Below the pieces are notes generated by a model. It made no database searches. It saw nothing but the letters and a program-made list of their open reading frames with translations, and had not been told where the DNA came from. The position numbers were made by a program, and so were the translations under genes. A stretch of DNA of 5,197 bases. It comes from Candidatus Magasanikbacteria bacterium CG10_big_fil_rev_8_21_14_0_10_36_16 (GTDB lineage: Bacteria; Patescibacteriota; Patescibacteriia; Magasanikbacterales; UBA922). This document shows, piece by piece, positions 1 to 5,197 of the stretch; position 1 is the stretch's first letter; every line of letters begins with the position of its first letter. The stretch is taken from the NCBI GenBank assembly GCA_002773185.1, contig PFBU01000022.1, positions 12,396 to 17,592 of the forward strand, in the 5' to 3' direction.

Positions 1-18
1 TATCAACGAGATTATGTT

Positions 19-46
19 TTGCTATAAGCTATCTTCGTGATATAAT
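19..46 (+). promoter_or_regulatory. Sigma70-type promoter with extended -10, driving the four-gene operon
   Basis: A perfect -10 hexamer TATAAT lies at 41-46 and is preceded by TGA at 38-40, giving the extended -10 pattern TGnTATAAT. A -35-like TTGCTA (four of six consensus bases) is at 19-24, with a 16-base spacer. Transcription would be expected to begin around 52-54, only a few bases before the ATG at 56, so the transcript would have almost no 5' leader. AT-rich DNA yields chance -10 matches, but the perfect hexamer, the TG extension and the position directly before the first gene of a co-directional run make this the best promoter in the window. Confidence 0.7.
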
Positions 47-55
47 ATAAACATT

Positions 56-1486
56 ATGAATGATCTATCAATAGAAACTAAACCACACAATAAGATTAGT
101 TTTTTTTCTGTTCTTGTAGTCATTTTGTTGGCTACTAGTTTGGTTTTTTTGTACAATTTTTATCCTTTGTATGTAGTGATGGCTTTGGCTTTTTTGGTCA
201 TTGTTTTTTTTGCGTTTCATCTTGAAAGTTTGTTTTATCTTACTTTACCTTTCATGTTTCTGCAGGGTCTAGAAATAGACTTTTCTCATTTTGCTTGGTC
301 TCGAGACAATCCCTATCTTTCAGCACTCAATGCACCTTTGATTGATTTTTTGGTTATATTGTTATTTTTGTCGTTTGTGGTAGCTCTGCTTTTGCGATTG
401 AAAAAAATAAACATAACAAAAATTCAGTGGCTTTTTCCGGGATTTTTATTTTATTTTATCTTTTTGTGTTTGGCTGGTGTTTCTACTTGGTTGGCTTACG
501 AACATATGATCGGTTATTCTCTCAAGTATTTGCTACGTCCCATGTTTTTTGTTTATATTTTTTATGTTTCCTTATCTTTGTTCATTATTCAGACCAGAGA
601 AATTTTTGAAAAAGTTTTGCGTATTTTATTTTTTGTTGGTATAGCTATCGCTCTTTTTGGTTTGCTTGCTTTCGTGCGTAGTTTTGGATTTGGTGCTTGG
701 CCAATGGTGACACCTTTTGCTTTTTTCGGGTTTGCCCCTCTTGGTGATAATCATAATATGGTTGCCGAAGTTTTAGTGGCTTTTATTCCTATTGGTTTTT
801 ATTTTTATAAAAAAGAAAAAGATTTGTTGACTAAAAAAATAGTTTTGGCTGGTAGCGTGTTTATGGTTTTGATTGCCTTGCTTACTTTGTCACGTACTGG
901 CTGGTTAGTATTGTTGTTGGATTTGGTACTTTTGTTTTTGATGTTTAGAAAACAAAGTGTAGAATTTGTAAAAAAATATCTTGATAAATTTGTGATTTTA
1001 GCTATGATTTTTTTGGTAGCTATAGCTTCTTATATGATTATATTTTTGGGCTCAAGTATAGTGAATAGCTCGGATCAAGCTAGGTGGGAAAATTTCAAGA
1101 TAGCAGCTTTTTATTTGCAAGAAAAACCTTTGTTTGGTTTTGGTCCTAATACTTATATTCCAGTTTTCAATGATACTGTTGTTTATGTTAGTGATTTTGG
1201 TGAGTCACTAGATGCTCACAGTATTTTGCTCAAAATATTTTTTGAAGAAGGAATTCTTGGTGGTCTAGCTATGTTGTTGTTTTTGGTTTGTGTAATAATA
1301 AAGGTATGGCGAGCTTACCAAAAAACACATGAAGATTATTTACTGTTGGCTTTTCTTCTGGTAGTTTCAGCTATAGCTTTTCAATTGTTTAGTACTTCTT
1401 ATTTCAATGCTAATATGTGGTTTCCTTTGGCACTTGGCTTGTCTGCTTTGCAGCTTAGTCGTTACGGAGAAAAATATGTTGAATAA
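56..1486 (+). CDS. O-antigen ligase / polymerase family membrane protein (Wzy_C / WaaL-like)
   Basis: A 476-residue, very hydrophobic protein with about 11 to 14 predicted membrane-spanning segments (for example near residues 14-34, 36-54, 95-115, 127-145, 187-208, 261-297, 313-332, 400-417, 428-467). Family proteins transfer or polymerise lipid-linked glycans on the outer face of the cytoplasmic membrane. Features matching the O-antigen ligase (Wzy_C) family are SRTGW at 279-283 at a helix start, then, in the large outside loop before the last helices, R343-W344, PLFGFGPNTY at 358-367, and AHS at 387-389 followed by EEGILGG at 397-403. The His in that loop and the Arg of SRTGW fit residues considered functional in the family. 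The start is well fixed: an in-frame TGA lies at 38-40, ATG 56 is the first ATG after it, and the next Met is residue 42 inside a helix. There is no Shine-Dalgarno sequence; the mRNA is probably nearly leaderless. The 3' end overlaps the next gene by 11 bases. Ligase, Wzy polymerase and protein O-glycosyl-transferring variants cannot be told apart from sequence alone. Confidence 0.85.
   Translation: MNDLSIETKPHNKISFFSVLVVILLATSLVFLYNFYPLYVVMALAFLVIVFFAFHLESLFYLTLPFMFLQGLEIDFSHFAWSRDNPYLSALNAPLIDFLVILLFLSFVVALLLRLKKINITKIQWLFPGFLFYFIFLCLAGVSTWLAYEHMIGYSLKYLLRPMFFVYIFYVSLSLFIIQTREIFEKVLRILFFVGIAIALFGLLAFVRSFGFGAWPMVTPFAFFGFAPLGDNHNMVAEVLVAFIPIGFYFYKKEKDLLTKKIVLAGSVFMVLIALLTLSRTGWLVLLLDLVLLFLMFRKQSVEFVKKYLDKFVILAMIFLVAIASYMIIFLGSSIVNSSDQARWENFKIAAFYLQEKPLFGFGPNTYIPVFNDTVVYVSDFGESLDAHSILLKIFFEEGILGGLAMLLFLVCVIIKVWRAYQKTHEDYLLLAFLLVVSAIAFQLFSTSYFNANMWFPLALGLSALQLSRYGEKYVE
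1466..1470 (+). promoter_or_regulatory. Ribosome binding site fixing the start of the first glycosyltransferase
   Basis: GGAGA sits five bases before ATG 1476, inside the last codons of the membrane-protein gene. It is the only convincing Shine-Dalgarno sequence before any gene in the window. It supports ATG 1476 over the longer in-frame start at 1407, which would add 23 hydrophobic residues that merely read through the preceding gene in another frame and push the family's N-terminal strand off the protein start. Confidence 0.75.
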
Positions 1487-2567
1487 ACAAAACAAAATTC
1501 ATATAGTACAAATTATTCCAACTCTGGGTTTTGGTGGGGCAGAGCGTCTGGTGGTGGATTTGGCAAATCAGTTGGTAGAGGATAATTTTACTTGTAGTAT
1601 TATTACATTTTTTGACAATGTTCCTCTGGCTAGTCAATTGGACAAACGTGTCAAATTGATTTTGGTAGAAAAAAAGAAAAAATTATCTTTTGGTTTAATA
1701 AAAGATTTGGTGAATACTTTACAAAGTATTGGGGCTGATATTGTCCACACTCATCTTTTTGGGGCAGATTTTTGGGGTAGTATGGCTGCTAAGAAATTAG
1801 GTTTACCAGTGATTGCTACCGAACATAGTCTTTGTAAAAATGAAAGTTTTTTGAAAAATAAATTGAAACACTGTAATAAAAAAAATATTGACAAGTTTGT
1901 GTCAGTTTCTGAAATTGTAAAACAAGATTTACAAAAATGTTTGAGGATTGTAAAAGAAAAGGTAGTGGTAATAAATCCCGGGATTGATTTGTCAAAATTT
2001 TTGTCTATCCCTAACAAAAAAGTAACTGGTCAGATAAATTTTTTACTACTTGGTCGTCTAGAAAAAGAGAAAAATTTTGCTTTAGCATTAGAGGCTTTGT
2101 CGAAACATCAAGATAAAAATTGGCATTGTAGAATCGTGGGAAAGGGAAGCTTTACAAACGATTTGAAAAGTTTAGTAGACAGGCTTGGTATGAAAGACAA
2201 AATAGAATTTGTTTCGTTTACTTTTGACGTCGTGTCTGAGTATAATAAGACTGACGTACTTTTGTTACCTTCACTCTATGAAGGCTTTGGTTTGGTGGCT
2301 TTAGAAGCAATGACTTCGGCTAGAGTTATTATTTCCACACAAGTGGGTATTTTGCCAGAAGTCATAGTGGACAAAAAAAATGGTATTTTGTGTGCTGATA
2401 ATTCTTTGAAAAGTTTTACAGAATGTTTGTCTTGGATTTTTGACAATCAAGAGAAATTATCAAAGTTGGGTGCTGAGGCTAGAAAAAGTGTTGAAAATAA
2501 ATTTTCTCTAGTTGAAATGAAAAATAAGTATAAGCAAGTTTATTTAAACTTACTTGATAAAAGTTAA
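1476..2567 (+). CDS. GT-B fold glycosyltransferase, family 4-like (first of a tandem pair)
   Basis: A 363-residue cytoplasmic or membrane-associated enzyme expected to move a sugar from a nucleotide-sugar donor to a glycan acceptor. The N-terminal Rossmann domain (about 1-180) starts with strand KIHIVQIIPTL and the glycine loop GFGGAERL at 18-25, then IVHTHLFGADFWG at 89-101, ATEHS at 114-118 and INPGID at 166-171. The C-terminal donor domain (about 185-345) has LLGRLEKEKNF at 191-201, whose R194 and K199 fit the diphosphate-binding Arg/Lys pair, and PSLYEGFGLVALEAMT at 265-280, containing the retaining GT4 EX7E motif (E269, E277). Length and domain order are normal for the family. ATG 1476 is chosen because GGAGA precedes it and the protein then begins right at the first strand. 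The 11-base overlap with the membrane-protein gene suggests translational coupling. Sugar, linkage and acceptor cannot be assigned. Confidence 0.9.
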   Translation: MLNKQNKIHIVQIIPTLGFGGAERLVVDLANQLVEDNFTCSIITFFDNVPLASQLDKRVKLILVEKKKKLSFGLIKDLVNTLQSIGADIVHTHLFGADFWGSMAAKKLGLPVIATEHSLCKNESFLKNKLKHCNKKNIDKFVSVSEIVKQDLQKCLRIVKEKVVVINPGIDLSKFLSIPNKKVTGQINFLLLGRLEKEKNFALALEALSKHQDKNWHCRIVGKGSFTNDLKSLVDRLGMKDKIEFVSFTFDVVSEYNKTDVLLLPSLYEGFGLVALEAMTSARVIISTQVGILPEVIVDKKNGILCADNSLKSFTECLSWIFDNQEKLSKLGAEARKSVENKFSLVEMKNKYKQVYLNLLDKS

Positions 2568-2574
2568 TTATTTT

Positions 2575-3672
2575 ATGGAAAAGAAAACAAAAATTTTGTA
2601 TGTAATACCAAGATATGTAATAGGTGGTGCTGAAAAGCTTGTATTGGATTATGCCAAACTACTTGATAAAAATAAATATGAGATTCATGTAGCTAGTTGT
2701 GTTGAGGATGGAGAGCTCAGAGAACAGTTTGAAAAAGTAACTGATGTTTATGTTTATTTGGGATCAAAAAGAAATGATGATGGAAGATTTGGTGCATATT
2801 TGAAACTTTGGAAGTATGTCAAAAAAATAAAACCAAATATTATTCATACTCATTTACTTAGTGCAGATTTTTTTGGTTTTGTTGTAAAATTGTTTTGGAA
2901 AGAAAACATATTTTGGATTACTACCATGCATAATGTAGAAGGATCAACTTCTTTTTGGAAAAAATTTTTATGGAGTTATATTTTAAAAAACGTTGATAAA
3001 GCGATTGTTGTTTCCAAAAGTGTAGAAAAATTTACCTTGGAAAAATTTAAAGTAGAAAAAAATAAGTGTATTTTGTTGTTGAATGGTGTGGATACTACAA
3101 AATGGTTACAAGTGTCAATGGACAAATTATTCACTCATAACAAAGTTCAATTGGCTAGTGTTGGTAGATTTTGGGAACAAAAAGGTCATGTTTATCTTTT
3201 ACAAGCTTTGAGTACAATCAATAGTTTTGATTATGAATTGCATTTGTTTGGCGATGGACCTTTGAAAAAAGAGTTGGTTAGTAAATCAAAAGAATTGGGA
3301 ATATATGAAAAAATAGTTTGGCATGGTGTTGTTCCTAACGTGGTTGATTATGTGTTAGATATGGATATTGTAGTCCAACCATCTTTGTGGGAAGGTCTTA
3401 GTCTAGTTGTAATGGAGATGATGACAGCAGGTCGTCCTGTTGTGGTAACGCCACCAGCTGGAGAAGAATTGTTGGAAAACAAAAAAAATGGCTATATAGT
3501 ACCTATTAAAGATATTCAAAAATTGGCAGAAATTATTACTTATATAGCGAATAATAAACAAGAGGCAATTGAAATTGCCAAGAAAGCTAGAGATTGCGCT
3601 AGTAAGAATTTTGACATTAAGAAAAACATCATAGGATTAGAAAAAATTTATGATAATTTAGATATAAATTAA
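2575..3672 (+). CDS. GT-B fold glycosyltransferase, family 4-like (second of a tandem pair)
   Basis: A 365-residue glycosyltransferase of the same general type as its upstream neighbour. It opens with KTKILYVIPRYVIGGAEKL (4-22; glycine loop at 17-18), then IIHTHLLSADFFG at 89-101, TTMHN at 116-120, VVSKSVEKF at 145-153 and NGVDTTKW at 170-177. The donor domain has SVGRFWEQKGH at 195-205 (R198 and K203, the expected diphosphate-binding pair), LFGDGPLKKEL at 224-234 and PSLWEGLSLVVMEMMTAGRP at 269-288 with the EX7E residues E273 and E281. ATG 2575 is preferred over the in-frame TTG at 2554: the TTG start would overlap the previous gene and add seven residues before the usual N-terminal MEKKTKI. 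The gap to the previous gene is seven bases, and no Shine-Dalgarno sequence is visible before either start, so translation probably depends on coupling. It shares motif order with the first enzyme and is likely an old paralogue, but differs enough to suggest another donor or acceptor. Confidence 0.9.
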   Translation: MEKKTKILYVIPRYVIGGAEKLVLDYAKLLDKNKYEIHVASCVEDGELREQFEKVTDVYVYLGSKRNDDGRFGAYLKLWKYVKKIKPNIIHTHLLSADFFGFVVKLFWKENIFWITTMHNVEGSTSFWKKFLWSYILKNVDKAIVVSKSVEKFTLEKFKVEKNKCILLLNGVDTTKWLQVSMDKLFTHNKVQLASVGRFWEQKGHVYLLQALSTINSFDYELHLFGDGPLKKELVSKSKELGIYEKIVWHGVVPNVVDYVLDMDIVVQPSLWEGLSLVVMEMMTAGRPVVVTPPAGEELLENKKNGYIVPIKDIQKLAEIITYIANNKQEAIEIAKKARDCASKNFDIKKNIIGLEKIYDNLDIN

Positions 3673-3687
3673 GATTAGAATCATATC

Positions 3688-3798
3688 ATGAAAAACAAAA
3701 GTAAATTATTTATTAGAAAGAAAAAAATCGGTATTAGCTTGCTGATTTTTGTGCTTATCTTGATTTTTAATTTTTCTAGTAAACAAGATGTTTTTGCT
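3688..3798 (+). other. N-terminal signal peptide of the hydrolase-like protein
   Basis: Residues 1-37 show a basic n-region (K2, K4, K6, R10, K11-K13), a hydrophobic core from I14 to about F29 rich in Ile, Leu and Phe, and a polar stretch ending in VFA before Gln38. The -3/-1 residues Val35 and Ala37 fit signal peptidase I. If the site is not cut, the core could instead act as a membrane anchor. Either way the rest of the protein would lie outside the cytoplasm. No lipobox cysteine is present. Confidence 0.75.
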
Positions 3799-5197
3799 CA
3801 AACAAATTCTCCAAAATTAGCCAATTATTATTTGAATTGGGATTTGTCAGAAACACAGGCCAAAGATTTATCCAAATGGGATTTGTTAGTTTTGGATATG
3901 GAAGTACAGGCTAGACATCCTGATTTGTTACAAAAAATGCGTCTGTGGAATCCTGACATTATTTTGCTTGTCTATATTACTCCCCAAGAAATTATTACAA
4001 ATGTTGATTCGTCTTATAGTATTATGCGTAAAAAATTGGCTAGTGGAATTCATGACGGTTGGTATCTGAAAGATAGTAGTGGTAATAGACTTTCTTGGTG
4101 GCCTGGTACTTATTTATTAAATATTACCAATGATGCACCTATACACAATGGAGAGAAGTTGAATGGCTACTTGGCTAGATTTGTTACACGAAACCTTTTG
4201 TCGACTGGACTTTGGGATGGTGTTTTTTATGACAACAGCTGGGACAACATCACTTATTTTGCTGGTAAAAATATTGATTTGAATGGTGATGGTAGAGTTA
4301 GTGTGGATCTGGATAATAAATGGCAACAAGGATTGTCAACAATTTATAATCAAACGAGAAATCTTTATGGTAAGTCAGTCATGTTGCTAGGTAATAATCA
4401 TAATACTTTGTATCTGCAAGAATTGAATGGTAAGTTGTTGGAAAATTTTTCTAGTGCTGATTGGTCAAATATTATGAATACTTTGAGAAAGTTAGTACAA
4501 GATCATAAGAGTCCACAAATATCTTTTGTTAATGCCAATACCAATAACACTGGCATCCAAAATTATCAAAACATGCGTTTTGGTCTTACCAGCGCTTTAT
4601 TAGAGAATTCTTATTTTGCCTATGATTATGGTGATACTAACCATGGTCAGACTTGGTGGTATGATGAGTATAATGTTAATCTTGGACAACCAATTGATAA
4701 GGCCAGCTCACAAAATAATTATATTACTTACAAACCAGATATTTGGGAAAGAAGTTTTGAAAATGGTGTAGCTGTGGTGAATAGTACTGATAGTGCTCAA
4801 AAAATTAATTTGGGAGGAGATTACGAAAAAATTCATGGTACTCAAGATCAAAATATTAATGATGGGGCTATTGTTAGTCAAGTGAACGTGAATGCTAGTG
4901 ATGGTTTGATACTTCTGAAAACTTTTGATACTTTAAATGATATTTTATTTACCAATGGTTCCTTTTTGCGTTTTTTTCGTCCAGATGGTACGAGAGTCCG
5001 TAATGGATTTTTTACTTTTGATGACAAGTATCAAGGTGGAGATAGGATTGCTTATGTTGATTTGGACAGAAATGGTAAAAGGGATTTGTTCGTTGCTCAT
5101 GGCAATAGAATAGAAGCTTGGCGTGATGATGGACAAAAATATTTTAAAATTTATCCGTTTACGGCTGGTTATATTGGTAAGATGAATATTGCTTTGG
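3688..5197 (+). CDS. Secreted putative glycoside hydrolase (GHL15-like) with FG-GAP-like repeats, 3' partial
   Basis: The frame is open from ATG 3688 to the window edge (503 codons, no stop), so the C-terminus is missing. Residues 1-13 are basic, 14-29 form a hydrophobic segment and VFA-Q at 35-38 resembles a signal peptidase cleavage site, so the protein is probably exported. Residues about 43-412 resemble the hypothetical glycosyl hydrolase family 15 type of TIM barrel: NYYLNWD at 46-52, WDLLVLDMEVQ at 64-74, NPDIILLVYITPQE at 88-101, GWYLKDSSGN at 124-133, GLWDGVFYDNSWD at 174-186, RFGLTSALLENSYFAYDYGD at 297-316 and WWYDEYNVNLGQP at 323-335. A beta-rich segment (WERSFENGVAVVN at 353-365 to GLILLKT at 406-412) closes the unit as in many glycoside hydrolases. 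From about 427 an FG-GAP-like repeat region begins. D70, E72, D177 and D182 are conspicuous acidic residues at strand ends, but catalytic roles are a guess. The gap to the glycosyltransferase gene is 15 bases, with no Shine-Dalgarno sequence or terminator. Likely role: processing or binding of extracellular glycan. The family assignment is from memory of motifs, not a search. Confidence 0.75.
   Translation, partial: MKNKSKLFIRKKKIGISLLIFVLILIFNFSSKQDVFAQTNSPKLANYYLNWDLSETQAKDLSKWDLLVLDMEVQARHPDLLQKMRLWNPDIILLVYITPQEIITNVDSSYSIMRKKLASGIHDGWYLKDSSGNRLSWWPGTYLLNITNDAPIHNGEKLNGYLARFVTRNLLSTGLWDGVFYDNSWDNITYFAGKNIDLNGDGRVSVDLDNKWQQGLSTIYNQTRNLYGKSVMLLGNNHNTLYLQELNGKLLENFSSADWSNIMNTLRKLVQDHKSPQISFVNANTNNTGIQNYQNMRFGLTSALLENSYFAYDYGDTNHGQTWWYDEYNVNLGQPIDKASSQNNYITYKPDIWERSFENGVAVVNSTDSAQKINLGGDYEKIHGTQDQNINDGAIVSQVNVNASDGLILLKTFDTLNDILFTNGSFLRFFRPDGTRVRNGFFTFDDKYQGGDRIAYVDLDRNGKRDLFVAHGNRIEAWRDDGQKYFKIYPFTAGYIGKMNIAL
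4276..4314 (+). other. Dockerin/EF-hand-like calcium loop inside the hydrolase-like domain
   Basis: Residues 197-209 read DLNGDGRVSVDLD, matching the DxNxDGxxS start of a calcium-binding loop of the dockerin or EF-hand type (D197, N199, D201, S205). The acidic residues that would close the loop are at positions 11 and 13 (D207, D209) rather than the canonical 12, so binding geometry is uncertain. The loop directly follows the DGVFYDN strand segment (177-183) and precedes a helix starting NKWQQGL at 210-216, so it appears to be an insertion in a barrel loop near the presumed active site. Confidence 0.5.
4966..5197 (+). repeat. FG-GAP/VCBS-like protein repeats, about 47-48 residues each, cut by the window edge
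   Basis: Residue 427 onward shows one full unit and part of a second. Unit 1 starts LRFFRPDGTRV (427-437) and runs through YQGGDRIAYVDLDRNGKRDL (448-467). Unit 2 starts IEAWRDDGQKY (475-485) and runs to YIGKMNIAL (495-503). Alignable positions are R431/R479, D433/D481, G434/G482, Y448/Y495, I454/I501 and A455/A502. The segment DLDRNGKRD at 458-466 is a DxDxNGxxD calcium loop typical of FG-GAP blades. Such repeats commonly build beta-propellers used for binding or adhesion. The number of blades is unknown because the gene continues past the window. Confidence 0.6.

Noticed and set aside
1..27. Possible tail of an upstream gene: frame 1 reads eight codons ending in TAA at 25-27.
   Set aside because: Eight residues (YQRDYVLL) match no family tail I recognise, and the other two forward frames also stop by position 50, so there is no basis for choosing.
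100..211. T7-T8 runs in the first gene (100-107, 144-150, 204-211) as phase-variation tracts.
   Set aside because: Runs of this length are common where Phe- and Leu-rich helices are coded with TTT/TTG. The frame is intact and nothing else points to switching.
427..609. 60-codon open frame on the + strand inside the membrane-protein gene.
   Set aside because: It lies wholly within a clear coding region in another frame, has no ribosome binding site and its hydrophobicity follows from the T-rich sequence of the host gene.
1407..1475. Longer N-terminus for the first glycosyltransferase, starting at ATG 1407.
   Set aside because: The added 23 residues read through the preceding membrane-protein gene in another frame, lack a ribosome binding site and would displace the normal N-terminal strand. 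GGAGA before ATG 1476 fits better.
1455..2017. Two open frames on the - strand (1455-1637 and 1751-2017).
   Set aside because: Both are antisense to the first glycosyltransferase, have no recognisable domain and reflect low stop frequency opposite conserved codons.
2554..2574. TTG start at 2554 for the second glycosyltransferase.
   Set aside because: It overlaps the previous gene, has no Shine-Dalgarno sequence and adds residues that are not part of the family pattern. ATG 2575 is at the expected place.
3611..3668. Internal promoter for the hydrolase-like gene: TTGACA at 3611-3616 with candidate -10 boxes TAGGAT (3632-3637), TATGAT (3649-3654) or TATAAA (3663-3668).
   Set aside because: Spacings are 15, 32 and 46 bases, so no -10 box is at a good distance from the perfect -35. 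The hexamers lie in coding sequence of an AT-rich gene, where chance matches are frequent.
4117..5136. Two open frames on the - strand (4117-4329 and 4945-5136).
   Set aside because: Both are antisense to the hydrolase-like gene. Their Ile/Ser/Thr-rich content is what Asn- and Asp-rich codons give on the opposite strand.

Overview
The window is AT-rich DNA (roughly one third G+C) that is almost entirely coding on the + strand. It holds four genes read in one direction: an O-antigen ligase/polymerase-like membrane protein (56-1486), two GT-B glycosyltransferases in tandem (1476-2567 and 2575-3672), and a secreted glycoside-hydrolase-like protein that runs off the right edge (3688-5197, no stop in the window). 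Junctions are an 11-base overlap, a 7-base gap and a 15-base gap, with no hairpin terminator in any of them, so this reads as one operon. A strong candidate promoter lies just before the first gene. No tRNA, rRNA, CRISPR array, insertion sequence or attachment site is visible.

Organism: the T/A-rich codon choice (TTG and TTT heavy), very tight packing, sparse Shine-Dalgarno sites and the pairing of O-antigen-ligase-like, GT4-like and 'putative glycoside hydrolase plus FG-GAP' genes suggest a Patescibacteria (CPR)-type bacterium. This is inference from style and gene content; no taxonomic marker is present. The standard stop set is consistent: the three complete genes end in TAA and no in-frame TGA occurs in about 1,700 codons, so there is no sign of the UGA=Gly code used by Gracilibacteria and Absconditabacteria.

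Functional reading: the two cytoplasmic glycosyltransferases would add sugars to a lipid-linked glycan. The multi-pass first protein would polymerise that glycan or transfer it to a final acceptor outside the membrane. The fourth protein, exported through an N-terminal signal segment, looks like a TIM-barrel carbohydrate-active enzyme followed by the start of an FG-GAP-like repeat region, and could trim, bind or remodel extracellular glycan. Together they make a plausible cell-surface polysaccharide cassette. None of the substrates can be read from the sequence.

The most notable points are the promoter placed so close to the first start codon that its mRNA should be nearly leaderless, and the large fourth gene with its hydrolase-like domain, internal calcium-loop-like motif and about 47-residue C-terminal repeats. 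I do not see clear evidence of a wholly new system; the hydrolase-like protein tied to a glycan assembly operon is the best lead.
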